From assembly GCA_905233555.1 (NCBI GenBank), contig CAJODF010000001.1, positions 84,232 to 148,231 of the forward strand: 64,000 nucleotides of DNA, written 5' to 3'. Positions 1-9,463 of the stretch are shown here, one piece after another. Position numbers and translations under genes: made by a program. Within the stretch, counting starts at the first letter, position 1. Every line of letters begins with the position of its first letter. The stretch is from an uncultured Prevotella sp. GTDB taxonomy: Bacteria; Bacteroidota; Bacteroidia; Bacteroidales; Bacteroidaceae. The notes below the pieces were generated by a model that ran no database searches, was not told the DNA's origin, and was given only the letters and a program-made list of their open reading frames with translations.

Positions 1-1405
1 TCAGCCATTGGATGGCCTTGTCCCACTGGCAGAGACGCATGTACTTCGTGCCGATGAGATCGGAGAGCACCGTGTCGTTCTCGTGGAGGGTAGCCTTCAG
101 GAACTTGTCGAGTTTGTTGTTGGCGGGGGTGTTGGTGTAGAAGAGATATTTCTCCGTACTGCCGACATTGAGAGTGTCGAGGTCGAAACCACAGCCAGAA
201 CTAAAGAGTGCGCGACTGATGGCGGTAAGACGTATGGGGTTGGATCTGTAATGAGGCACGAGTACCTTGCTGGTAAGACGGTTTTCGGCTTCTAAGAAGA
301 AACTGCCTCCTTCTCCTTCTTGTTTCTGCTTGAGCCATTGCAGTTCGTCAGCCAGATAGTCGTCGAAGGCCTCGCCGGGCTTGGCCTGAGCGGCGGTGAT
401 ATAAAGCAACAGTACGCGGGCATTGTCCTTCATGCGGTCGGTGCCTTCGAGTTTGACGGCATCGAGGATGTCCTTGGCGGCTTTTTTCTGGTCGCCGGCG
501 AGGAACTCCAACCAAGCTTGGGCACTCTTCCACATGATGGGACAGTCGGTCTTGCCCTCGCGGACCACCAACTCACAGAACTGCTGCATCTGCCACGACT
601 CCTGTTTGTTGATGTCGCGGATGAACTGCTTACCGATGGAACCGCCACCGCCGTTGACAGCATCGGCGGCCTCCTGGGCATTGTTCACGAAGTCCTTGAG
701 CAACCAAGGCAGGGCCTTCGAGGTGGGGTTCTGTTTGTAGTGCTGACTGATGGCGAGGTAGGAACGTTTCTTATAGAACTGTGTCATCAGACTCTCCTCG
801 TCGTCCATCTCGGCAAAGAGTTCGCCAGCCTCAGCCTCACGACCGGTCTTGTAGAGGGCTCCGGCGTAGATATTCTTCATCATGTCCTTATAGACCGTCT
901 CGATAAACTGACTGGCAGTCTGTTCCCAGTAGGTGACGTTTTCCTGGTGCTGTCCCAGTATCATGTTACAGCGCATGTAGAGCAGGGCGTGCTGGGAGCG
1001 CAGTTTGGTCTTTGTCTTGCCGAGGGCATATGTGCGAACAGTCTGCAGCGTACGTTTCTGGCCCTCGATATCTTCCTTCGTGGGGTAATTCCACTCATAC
1101 TGTTTGCGCTGCTCGATATCGACGCAATCGAGATATTTCTGCAGGTTCTGGATATAACTGACCATCAGGGCATCGCCCTTCTGCTGGGCAGCCTTGATCA
1201 CCTCGTCGGCATTGAACCAAAAGTACTCCTCCGTCGAACCGAGGTAGGCTTTCCAGTTGTCGTTGCAGATTTTCTCCACGCGGTTTTTGAAGTTGTTGCC
1301 GATATAGGGGCTGAACAGGTAATAGTTGTCCGTACCACCTCCGGCACAGGCAAGCATCGGCAGCGTTATGGCTGTCAATAGACTAATGATGATAAATCTC
1401 TTCAT
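1..1405 (-). CDS. Hypothetical secreted/lipoprotein, C-terminus truncated by window edge
   Basis: Open frame on the minus strand from ATG at 1405 (MKRFIIISLLTAITLPMLACAGGGTDNYYLFSPYIGNNF...) with no stop down to position 1. Lipobox LACA. Missing from the ORF track, probably because the stop is outside the window; the + ORF 320..1381 is its antisense. Confidence 0.8.
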   Translation of the reverse strand, partial: MKRFIIISLLTAITLPMLACAGGGTDNYYLFSPYIGNNFKNRVEKICNDNWKAYLGSTEEYFWFNADEVIKAAQQKGDALMVSYIQNLQKYLDCVDIEQRKQYEWNYPTKEDIEGQKRTLQTVRTYALGKTKTKLRSQHALLYMRCNMILGQHQENVTYWEQTASQFIETVYKDMMKNIYAGALYKTGREAEAGELFAEMDDEESLMTQFYKKRSYLAISQHYKQNPTSKALPWLLKDFVNNAQEAADAVNGGGGSIGKQFIRDINKQESWQMQQFCELVVREGKTDCPIMWKSAQAWLEFLAGDQKKAAKDILDAVKLEGTDRMKDNARVLLLYITAAQAKPGEAFDDYLADELQWLKQKQEGEGGSFFLEAENRLTSKVLVPHYRSNPIRLTAISRALFSSGCGFDLDTLNVGSTEKYLFYTNTPANNKLDKFLKATLHENDTVLSDLIGTKYMRLCQWDKAIQWL

Positions 1406-2303
1406 AGGTTTCTGGTTTGTATCTGTTAATATTATCTTTGTCTAAATGATAGGTGATGATGGAACGACTGAGATCTGGACGCTCTTTCTCCATCGCCTGT
1501 TTTACCTTGAGTATCTCTTCTGCCTCAACGGTATGTTCTACGCGTATGCTGTGGATGTCCCTGACCCAGTGGAAGACAGGATAGGCGGCGGCTAAAGGCA
1601 GTGGGTATTTATCGAGCCGGTCCAGATAGGGATGTACATCGCGATAGTCGAGGATGGGGTTACGCTCCTCCCACTTTTTGGGATCGCCCGTATTGTAGAT
1701 CATCAGGGCACCGTAATCCACAGGTGGTGCCTCCATCGAGAGTTGATGCAAGCGGATGGTAGTAGAGAGTATAGCATTTCTCTTTTCACTATTCACTTTC
1801 CACTTTTCACTGACTTCCTTTAGGAAGTTGTAGTAGGTCTTGCGGCTCTTGGAGGTATAGTCGCAGTCGATCTGTATCTCGCGTACATTATTAATATTAT
1901 TCGTCTCGTTCATCTGTTGGATGCGCTTGACGAGTTTCTCTGCCAGACCTTCATACTTCTGATGCATGCAGTCTTCCGTGATATAGACGGTAGGGATGAT
2001 CTCGATGCTGTCAGGCAAGGTGTCGGAAAAGGTGATGGTGGCGTTGGGTTTGGGTTCTGCGGCCCCATCATTGAGTACTACGTCGAAATAGCGGCAATAG
2101 ATCTTATTGATATGGTATTGCTGGAGGAAAGCCCGTTCTGTCGAGTCGAGCCGGAGGTCGGTACGCCAGTAATAGACGGCATTGCCCTCCTCTAACTCGG
2201 CTATACCTTTCTGCTTATTGCATCCTACCATCAGCAGGCACAGCAACAGCCCTATCCAAATGATGTTTCTTTTAATACTCAATGTCCAATGGTCAATGTT
2301 CAA
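1383..2303 (-). CDS. Hypothetical lipoprotein
   Basis: 306 aa ORF with signal peptide and lipobox (WIGLLLCLLMVGCNK). Start appears to be TTG. Overlaps the next gene start by 23 nt. Confidence 0.75.
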   Translation of the reverse strand: MNIDHWTLSIKRNIIWIGLLLCLLMVGCNKQKGIAELEEGNAVYYWRTDLRLDSTERAFLQQYHINKIYCRYFDVVLNDGAAEPKPNATITFSDTLPDSIEIIPTVYITEDCMHQKYEGLAEKLVKRIQQMNETNNINNVREIQIDCDYTSKSRKTYYNFLKEVSEKWKVNSEKRNAILSTTIRLHQLSMEAPPVDYGALMIYNTGDPKKWEERNPILDYRDVHPYLDRLDKYPLPLAAAYPVFHWVRDIHSIRVEHTVEAEEILKVKQAMEKERPDLSRSIITYHLDKDNINRYKPETYEEIYHH

Positions 2304-2306
2304 TGA

Positions 2307-3665
2307 TTACAGTAGTTCAGGCAGTTGGAAGAGTTTGTTACTGTTGCTGCCCTTGATGAGGATATAATAGCCCTCGGGACAATGCTCCCGGATAGCGGCC
2401 TTCACCTCTTCCACATCGTGGAATTTCCTGAAAGCACAGGGGATATCCTTGAAGTTGTCACCCACGAGCCATACCTCATCATAGCCTGCCTGTTCCAGAT
2501 AGTTCACCATCTGACGGTGTTCCTTGTCGCTCTCAGTGCCCAGTTCGCCCATCTGTCCGAGGATGGCCATCTTCTTGTCGGCCTGAATCAGGCTGAAGTT
2601 CTCTAAGGCCGCCTGCATGGAGGTGGGGTTGGCGTTGTAGGCATCTACTATCAGGTGGTTCTTCTCTGTAATGGTCATCTGACTGCGGTTGTTCGAAGGC
2701 ACATAGTTCTCGAGGGCTTCACAGATTTTCTTGCGTTCCACGCCGAAGTTGATACCTACAGAGATGGCTGCTAGGAGATTGTCTATGTTATAGGCTCCGA
2801 TGAGGTGTGTCTGTACCTTGTGCCATTTGGTGCTACGACCTTCTTCCTCCAATGTCATCAGTGGTTCGCGCCAACGGAACTTGAGGAAGGGATTGCACTC
2901 TATCACCTCACCACTGATACAGGCATACTGATTGTCGGGGCTGGTGGAGTAGGGGGTGAGCCAAATCTCCTCATCGTCGCCAATCTGATCCATCAGGTAT
3001 TCGTTGTCGGCATTGATGAAGATAAGACCGTCCTCACGGGTACGGAGGAAATCATAGAGTTCGCACTTGGTCTTGATGACTCCTTCGAACGAGCCGAAAC
3101 CCTGCAGGTGGGCACGACCCACGTTGGTGATGAGACCACAGGTAGGCTCTGCCGTTTCTACGAGGGTCTTGATATCGCCCGGATGACTGGCACCCATTTC
3201 AATCACGGCTATCTCATGCTCTTTCGTCAGACGGAACAGCGTCTTGGGTACACCCACGTCGTTGTTGAAGTTGCCCTGGGTGTAGAGTACGTTGTATTTC
3301 TGTGAGAGCACGGCAGCGACCAGTTCCTTCGTGGTGGTCTTGCCGTTGGTGCCAGTGATGCCGATGACGGGGATATCGAACTGACGACGGTGCTCACGGG
3401 CCAGGTCCTTGAAGGTCTGCAAGCAGTCATCGACGAGGATGAGGCGATCACTAGATATCCTAGGATCTCCTAGGTTCCCTAGGATTGCCTTGTCGTCTAT
3501 AATTGCATAGGCACAACCCTTTTCCAAGGCCTGCAAGGCGAATTTGTTACCGTCGAACGACTCTCCTTTCAGGGCGAGGAAGATGCTTCCTTCAGGACAG
3601 TCACGACTGTCTGTCGTGATGCAGGGATGCTGCTGATAGAGGTTATATAGTTCCTTAATTTCCAT
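2307..3665 (-). CDS. murF: UDP-N-acetylmuramoyl-tripeptide--D-alanyl-D-alanine ligase
   Basis: Mur ligase motifs GITGTNGKTTTKELVAAVL, EMGASHPGDI, DAYNANPTSM. Confidence 0.95.
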   Translation of the reverse strand: MEIKELYNLYQQHPCITTDSRDCPEGSIFLALKGESFDGNKFALQALEKGCAYAIIDDKAILGNLGDPRISSDRLILVDDCLQTFKDLAREHRRQFDIPVIGITGTNGKTTTKELVAAVLSQKYNVLYTQGNFNNDVGVPKTLFRLTKEHEIAVIEMGASHPGDIKTLVETAEPTCGLITNVGRAHLQGFGSFEGVIKTKCELYDFLRTREDGLIFINADNEYLMDQIGDDEEIWLTPYSTSPDNQYACISGEVIECNPFLKFRWREPLMTLEEEGRSTKWHKVQTHLIGAYNIDNLLAAISVGINFGVERKKICEALENYVPSNNRSQMTITEKNHLIVDAYNANPTSMQAALENFSLIQADKKMAILGQMGELGTESDKEHRQMVNYLEQAGYDEVWLVGDNFKDIPCAFRKFHDVEEVKAAIREHCPEGYYILIKGSNSNKLFQLPELL

Positions 3666-3753
3666 AAACTTCGTAATTTTTGTGCAAAATTACAAAATAA
3701 TTATGAATTATGAATTATGAATTATGAATTATTTCGTAACTTTGTAGGCGAAT

Positions 3754-4542
3754 ATGGACTATACGTTGAATGTACATGGTCTTCTGATGGACCTTGACGT
3801 GCCTCAAGTGATGGGTATCCTGAATGTGACACCCGACTCTTTCTATGCTGGGAGTCGCAGTCAGACGGAGGAAGCAATTGCCGCTCGCTGCCACCAGATT
3901 ATCAGCGAAGGAGGTTCTCTCATCGATGTGGGTGCCTGTTCCACCCGTCCGGGTGCTGAGGTGGCATCTGAGGCGGAGGAGAGGGAACGGTTGCGCCTTG
4001 CTCTGGCTGTGGTGCGTCGCGAAATGCCTTCTGCCGTGGTTTCTGTCGATACCTTCCGTCCCGACGTGGCGCGGATGGTTGTAGAGGAGTATGGGGCCGA
4101 TATCATCAACGATGTGAGCGAAGGTAGTCCGGAGATGTTCCGTATGGTGGCCCGTCTGGGAATACCTTATATATTAATGTCTGTACAGCCTACGATGCGT
4201 GATACGCTGTTGACTTTTGCCCAAAAGGTACAGCAGTTGCGCGACTTCGGGGCCAAGGATATCATCCTTGATCCGGGCTTCGGCTTTGGTAAGACCCTAG
4301 AGCAGAATTACCAGATGATGAATGAGTTGGAGCAGTTGCAGACGATGGAACTTCCTGTGCTCGTAGGGGTCTCGCGTAAGTCGATGATCTACAAGAAGTT
4401 CGGTTGTACGCCCGATGAGTCGCTCAATGGTACGACGGCACTCAATACCATCGCTCTGATGAAGGGCGCCAGCATCCTCCGCGTACATGATGTGCGTGAG
4501 GCCGTGGAGTGTGTTAGCATCGTCCAGCAAATAAAATTGTAA
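3754..4542 (+). CDS. folP: Dihydropteroate synthase
   Basis: VMGILNVTPDSFYAGSR, DVGACSTRPGA, ILDPGFGFGKTLEQN, VGVSRKSMIYK. Confidence 0.95.
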   Translation: MDYTLNVHGLLMDLDVPQVMGILNVTPDSFYAGSRSQTEEAIAARCHQIISEGGSLIDVGACSTRPGAEVASEAEERERLRLALAVVRREMPSAVVSVDTFRPDVARMVVEEYGADIINDVSEGSPEMFRMVARLGIPYILMSVQPTMRDTLLTFAQKVQQLRDFGAKDIILDPGFGFGKTLEQNYQMMNELEQLQTMELPVLVGVSRKSMIYKKFGCTPDESLNGTTALNTIALMKGASILRVHDVREAVECVSIVQQIKL

Positions 4543-4565
4543 ATTGTTAAATAGTAAATTATAAG

Positions 4566-5348
4566 GTGTTTTTTGAATTTGGCATAAAGGACGTCATCGA
4601 CATATTACTGGTCGCTCTGATGTTGTTCTATATTTACCGGCTGATGCGTGAGTCGCGTTCGTTGAACGTGTTCATCGGCATCATGATGTTTGCCGCCCTT
4701 TGGTTGTTTGTCTCTCAGGTTCTGGAGATGCGTCTGTTGGGCTCCATCATGGATAAGTTGGTGAGTGTGGGTGTGATAGCGATGATTGTCATCTTCCAGG
4801 AAGACATCCGGAAGTTTCTCTATAACGTGGGTGCCCATCAGCGTATGAGAACCCTGTCCAAACTGTTCACCTCGAAGAATAAAGAGCGTGAGGCAAAGAT
4901 GGAGGTGATGACCACCATCATCCCGATCGTCATGGCTTCGCAGAATATGAGCCGTGGGAAGGTGGGTGCGTTGATTATCATTGAACGGAATGTGCCACTT
5001 GACGATATCATTGTGACTGGCGACCAGATTGATGCGAATGTCAACCAACAGTTGATAGAGAACATCTTCTTCAAGAACGCACCGCTTCACGACGGTGCCA
5101 TGATCATTTCGAAGAAACGCATCAAGGCGGCAGGATGTATCCTGCCCGTGAGCCACGACCTGAGTATTCCCAAGGAACTGGGTCTGCGCCATCGTGCGGC
5201 CATGGGTGTCTCACAGGAGAGTGATGCCGTGGCAGTGGTGGTCAGCGAGGAGACGGGTGGCATCTCTGTGGCTATCAGGGGAGAGTTCCACTTGCGCCTG
5301 TCGGCAGAGGATCTGGAGAGCCTTTTGAGCAAGGAACTGGCAGAGTAA
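4566..5348 (+). CDS. cdaA: Diadenylate cyclase, CdaA/DacA type membrane protein
   Basis: N-terminal TM segments, then DAC domain motifs (LHDGAMIISKKRIKAAGCILPVS, LGLRHRAAMGVSQESDAVAVVVSEETGGIS). GTG start. Confidence 0.92.
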   Translation: MFFEFGIKDVIDILLVALMLFYIYRLMRESRSLNVFIGIMMFAALWLFVSQVLEMRLLGSIMDKLVSVGVIAMIVIFQEDIRKFLYNVGAHQRMRTLSKLFTSKNKEREAKMEVMTTIIPIVMASQNMSRGKVGALIIIERNVPLDDIIVTGDQIDANVNQQLIENIFFKNAPLHDGAMIISKKRIKAAGCILPVSHDLSIPKELGLRHRAAMGVSQESDAVAVVVSEETGGISVAIRGEFHLRLSAEDLESLLSKELAE

Positions 5349-5385
5349 TGAATCAATTTTCAAAACAATTAAATATAAACAGACT

Positions 5386-6396
5386 ATGGATTTATTAAGT
5401 CAAATTGTTGCGCGTGCCAAGTCAAACAAGCAGCGCATCGTGCTCCCCGAGGCTACAGAGGAGCGTACACTTCGTGCAGCCGACAGAGTGTTGGCTGACG
5501 ATATTGCAGACATCATCCTGTTGGGTAATCCTGACGAGATCAATAAACTCGCTGCAGAGTGGGGACTGACCCATATCGGTCAGGCTACCATCATTGATCC
5601 GGAGAACAGTCCGAAGGCTGAGGAATATGCTGAGAAACTGGCAGAGTTGCGCAAGAGCAAGGGCATGACCATCGAGGAAGCCCGTAAGTTGGTGAAGAAC
5701 CCGCTCTACTATGGTTGTATGATTATCAAGACGGAAGGTGCTGACGGACAGATTTCCGGTGCCCTTTCTACCACAGGCGACACCCTGCGTCCTGCCCTGC
5801 AGATCATCAAGTGTGCCCCTGGCATCACCTGCGTGAGTGGCGGTCTGCTGCTTATCTCGAAGCAGAAGCAATATGGCGAGGACGGTGTGCTCGTAGTGGC
5901 TGACGTGGCTGTGACGCCGATGCCTGATGCAAATCAGTTGGCACAGATTGCTGTCTGCACAGCTCAGATGGCAAAGGCCGTGGCTGGTTTCGAGGATCCC
6001 CGTGTGGCTATGTTGAGTTTCTCGACGAAGGGTTCTGCCAAGCACGAGGTATGCGACAAGGTGATTGAGGCTACCCGTTTGGCCAAGGAGATGGCGCCCG
6101 ACCTGAAGATCGATGGTGAACTCCAGGCTGATGCTGCCCTTGTTCCGTCAGTCGGTGCCAAGAAGGCGCCCGGTTCTGACATCGCCGGTAAGGCCAATGT
6201 GCTCGTATTCCCCAACCTTGAGGTAGGAAACATCGGTTATAAGATGGTACAGCGTTTAGGTGATGCCATTGCCATCGGTCCTGTGTTGCAGGGTATTGCC
6301 CGTCCTGTCAACGACCTCTCCCGTGGTTGTTCGGTGGATGACATCTATTATATGGTTGCCATTACCGCCTGCCAGGCTATGGATGCGAAGAAGTGA
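5386..6396 (+). CDS. pta: Phosphate acetyltransferase
   Basis: 336 aa PTA-family protein (RIVLPEATEERTLRAADRVL, SFSTKGSAKHE, ANVLVFPNLEVGNIGYKMVQRL); adjacent to ackA. Confidence 0.95.
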   Translation: MDLLSQIVARAKSNKQRIVLPEATEERTLRAADRVLADDIADIILLGNPDEINKLAAEWGLTHIGQATIIDPENSPKAEEYAEKLAELRKSKGMTIEEARKLVKNPLYYGCMIIKTEGADGQISGALSTTGDTLRPALQIIKCAPGITCVSGGLLLISKQKQYGEDGVLVVADVAVTPMPDANQLAQIAVCTAQMAKAVAGFEDPRVAMLSFSTKGSAKHEVCDKVIEATRLAKEMAPDLKIDGELQADAALVPSVGAKKAPGSDIAGKANVLVFPNLEVGNIGYKMVQRLGDAIAIGPVLQGIARPVNDLSRGCSVDDIYYMVAITACQAMDAKK

Positions 6397-6431
6397 GAAG
6401 TGAAAAGTGAACAGTGAATAGTTAAGAAGTT

Positions 6432-7625
6432 ATGAAGATATTAGTATTGAATTGTGGCTCTTCGTCGATCAAGTACGCCCTGTACAACATGGACGACAAG
6501 AGCGTGATGACCAGTGGCGGTGCTGAGCGTGTGGGCTTGGACGGTGCCTTTGTCAAGGTGAAACTGGCCAATGGCGAGAAGAAACAGATCATGCACGACA
6601 TCCCCGAACATACCGAGGGTGTGAAGTTCATCTTCTCATTGCTCACCGATCCTGAGATTGGAGTTATCAAGAGTCTCGACGAAATTGATGCTGTGGGTCA
6701 TCGTATGGTGCATGGTGGCGAGAAGTTCAATAAGTCTGTCATCCTGACCGACGAGGTGCTGAAGACCTTTGAGGCGTGTTCTGATCTGGCGCCGTTGCAC
6801 AACCCAGCCAACCTGAAGGGTGTGAATGCCGTGAAGGAACTGATGCCGGGTCTGCCGCAGGTGGGCGTCTTTGATACCGCATTCCACCAGACCATGCCGC
6901 CTAAGGCATATATGTACGCCATTCCTTACGAACTCTATGAGAAGTACGGCATCCGCCGCTACGGTTTCCACGGAACCAGCCATCGTTATGTGTCTGCCCG
7001 TGCCTGTGAGTTCCTGGGCATCCCCGCTGAGGGCACGAAGATGGTGACCTGTCACGTTGGTAATGGTGGTTCGATTGCTGCCGTCGTCGATGGCAAGTGT
7101 ATTGACACTTCAATGGGTCTTACCCCGTTGGAGGGCCTGATGATGGGAACCCGTGCCGGTGATATCGATGGTGGCGCTATCACGTTTATCGAAAAGAAAC
7201 TCGGTTTGGATGCCGATGGCATGAGCAACCTGCTCAACAAGAAGAGTGGTGTGGCTGGTCTGACGGGCGGCTCTTCCGATATGCGTGATTTGGAGAGTGC
7301 TGCCAAGAGTGGTGACGAGCGTGCCAAACTGGCTCAGGATATGTATTTCTACCGCATCAAGAAATATATCGGTGCCTACGCTGCTGCGATGGGTGGCCTC
7401 GACGTGGTGGTGTTCACTGCCGGTGTCGGTGAGAACCAGATCAGCATGCGTTCTGAGGTGTGTAAGAACATGGAGTTCCTCGGCATCAAGTTCGACGAGG
7501 AGAAGAATAAGGTACGTGGAGAAGAGGTGGTCATCTCTGCCGACGACTCGAAGGTAAAAGTCGTTGTCATTCCTACCGATGAGGAACTGATGATTGCCAC
7601 CGACACGATGAATCTCCTGAAGTAA
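6432..7625 (+). CDS. ackA: Acetate kinase
   Basis: MKILVLNCGSSSIKYALYN, GHRMVHGGEKF, FHGTSHRYVS, GVGENQ. Confidence 0.97.
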   Translation: MKILVLNCGSSSIKYALYNMDDKSVMTSGGAERVGLDGAFVKVKLANGEKKQIMHDIPEHTEGVKFIFSLLTDPEIGVIKSLDEIDAVGHRMVHGGEKFNKSVILTDEVLKTFEACSDLAPLHNPANLKGVNAVKELMPGLPQVGVFDTAFHQTMPPKAYMYAIPYELYEKYGIRRYGFHGTSHRYVSARACEFLGIPAEGTKMVTCHVGNGGSIAAVVDGKCIDTSMGLTPLEGLMMGTRAGDIDGGAITFIEKKLGLDADGMSNLLNKKSGVAGLTGGSSDMRDLESAAKSGDERAKLAQDMYFYRIKKYIGAYAAAMGGLDVVVFTAGVGENQISMRSEVCKNMEFLGIKFDEEKNKVRGEEVVISADDSKVKVVVIPTDEELMIATDTMNLLK

Positions 7626-7646
7626 CCCAAACCTCTACTCACATTT

Positions 7647-7690
7647 AGGGAAATCCCGCAACACAATTCGGGATTTCCCTTTGTTTTTCC
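7647..7690 (+). terminator. Rho-independent terminator after ackA
   Basis: Perfect 12-bp stem AGGGAAATCCCG / CGGGATTTCCCT, 10-nt loop, followed by a T-rich run. Confidence 0.9.
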
Positions 7691-7763
7691 CCTTTCTTTG
7701 CCGTACCTTTGCAGTGTGATAATTAAACAAATGTCGAACTAAAGATATAGAAAGGGTACAATT

Positions 7764-8321
7764 ATGAAGAAGATCTACACAATGCTGATGATGGCGATGA
7801 TGGCACTGACCTTCACCTCTTGCGAGGATGAATTTATCGCCGACACCCTTGAGGGAACTTGGAGTGGAAACATGTTTATTTCCTCTTACTGGGATGGCAG
7901 GACATACGATATCACTCGTTCGGAGATTACCTTCGAGATAGATCCGTTCCGTTTTACCAAAGGCTCGGGCTACTGGGTGGACTATTATAGCCATGCTCCT
8001 TGGGACTATGTGGCCAACCATATTGACTGGTCTGTCAGGAACGGTGTCATCTACATCTATTTCATCGAGGATGGCGATAGGATAGAAATCCACGACTATC
8101 ACCTCAACTCCAAGCGTTTCTATGGCACGATCTACGATGGTGACAATCTGGTCGATTTCGAACTCTACTGCGTGAGCCGTCCGCGTTACGATGACTACTG
8201 CTGGGGCTTCGACAGTTGGTACGACGATTACTACTGGGCACGCACCCGCTCTGGCGAAGCCGACAGCACCAAGGTGATGGAGAAGCCGAAGCGCTTTGTG
8301 AATCCTGAACTGAAGAAATAA
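7764..8321 (+). CDS. Hypothetical small lipoprotein
   Basis: MKKIYTMLMMAMMALTFTSCEDEF signal/lipobox; rich in D/Y/W. Confidence 0.75.
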   Translation: MKKIYTMLMMAMMALTFTSCEDEFIADTLEGTWSGNMFISSYWDGRTYDITRSEITFEIDPFRFTKGSGYWVDYYSHAPWDYVANHIDWSVRNGVIYIYFIEDGDRIEIHDYHLNSKRFYGTIYDGDNLVDFELYCVSRPRYDDYCWGFDSWYDDYYWARTRSGEADSTKVMEKPKRFVNPELKK

Positions 8322-8354
8322 AAAGAAAGCCGTTCAGATCGAGCGGCTTTCTTT
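8322..8354. terminator. Bidirectional terminator between convergent genes
   Basis: AAAGAAAGCCG / CGGCTTTCTTT perfect 11-bp stem; overlaps the stop codon of the minus-strand kinase gene. Confidence 0.85.
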
Positions 8355-9411
8355 ATGCTATTGTCTTGTAGAGGGTCGTCGCATTGTGACGGCCCTCCAT
8401 CACGTCGAGGATTTCCTCTTCCGATGATAGGTTGAAGTCGCCGGGGATGGTATTCTTCAGGGCTGCAGCAGCGAGCGAGTAGTTCAGTTGCTGCTGTCTG
8501 TCGTTGGGGAAGAGACTGACGGCATGGAGCCAACCACCCATGAAGGCATCGCCCACACCAACGGGATCCACCACGTCGGGGATATCGATGATGGGTGCCT
8601 GCAACAATTTCCCTTCTGTCCAGAGCAGGGCTGTGAGGGTGTGATGACTCGACGATACAATATTGCGCATACCCATCATCCAGTGTTTCAGACGGGGATA
8701 CTGGGCGTGCAGTTCGTCGAACCACTCGCCGTATTCCTTCATCTGCATCTCGAAGTTGGAGTCGGTGGCGGTGAAGGGAGGCTGGGGATGCTGCGAGAGC
8801 CAGTCGAATTCGATGGCGTCGCCAAACATCATATCGCAACGGGAGAGCATCTTGCTCAGTGTCTCACGGGGAGTCGCCCCCTCGTATTTCCACAGGTTCT
8901 TGCGGTAGTTGATATCAAAGCAGACGGTCACACCCAGTTCGTCGGCAATGTCCAAGGCCTCGAAGGTGGCTGCCGCAGCCTGTTGGGAAATGGCAGCGGT
9001 AATGCCCGATACGCAGAAGTAGGCACAGTCCTTCAGTATCTCGCGCCAGGGAATCATACCCGGCTTCAGGTCATAGTAGGCTGAACCGCTACGGTCATAG
9101 ATCACCTTGGCAGCCCGCATACCTGCAGGTGGCTCGAAATAATAGGTACCGATGCGTTGACCGCCATAGAGTACATGACTTGTATCCACGCCCAACTGGG
9201 CCAGGTTCATGGCACCGGCATGACCCACGGGGGTGTCCGGCAGACGGGTGATATATGTCACATTCTCGCCCTGCGATGCCAGCGATACTGCCACATTGGC
9301 CTCACTGCCACCATACTTGCTGGTAAACATATCCCCCTGCGTCAGTCGCAGATGGTCTGGCTTTGAGAATCGGAGCAACAACTCTCCGAAAGTTACAATC
9401 TTCTTGCTCAT
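8353..9411 (-). CDS. kdgK: PfkB-family sugar kinase, probable 2-dehydro-3-deoxygluconokinase
   Basis: MSKKIVTFGELLLRFSKPDHLRL, YGGSEANVAVSLASQG, DPVGVGDAFMGGWLHA. Confidence 0.82.
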   Translation of the reverse strand: MSKKIVTFGELLLRFSKPDHLRLTQGDMFTSKYGGSEANVAVSLASQGENVTYITRLPDTPVGHAGAMNLAQLGVDTSHVLYGGQRIGTYYFEPPAGMRAAKVIYDRSGSAYYDLKPGMIPWREILKDCAYFCVSGITAAISQQAAAATFEALDIADELGVTVCFDINYRKNLWKYEGATPRETLSKMLSRCDMMFGDAIEFDWLSQHPQPPFTATDSNFEMQMKEYGEWFDELHAQYPRLKHWMMGMRNIVSSSHHTLTALLWTEGKLLQAPIIDIPDVVDPVGVGDAFMGGWLHAVSLFPNDRQQQLNYSLAAAALKNTIPGDFNLSSEEEILDVMEGRHNATTLYKTIA

Positions 9412-9463
9412 ATAGTTTAGTTTTCCCTTCTTCCCTTCTTACTTTTTTACCTTTTTACCTTTT

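Noticed and set aside
320-1381. 353-aa plus-strand ORF (MFLLEPLQFVSQ...)
   Set aside because: It is antisense to a continuous minus-strand lipoprotein frame that begins at 1405 with a proper signal peptide; the plus ORF has no recognisable family.
5422-6045. 207-aa minus ORF opposite pta, and similar long antisense ORFs over efp, rluD, lpxH, GH5 and others
   Set aside because: All mirror clearly identified genes and read as His/Leu-rich or low-information proteins typical of antisense frames.
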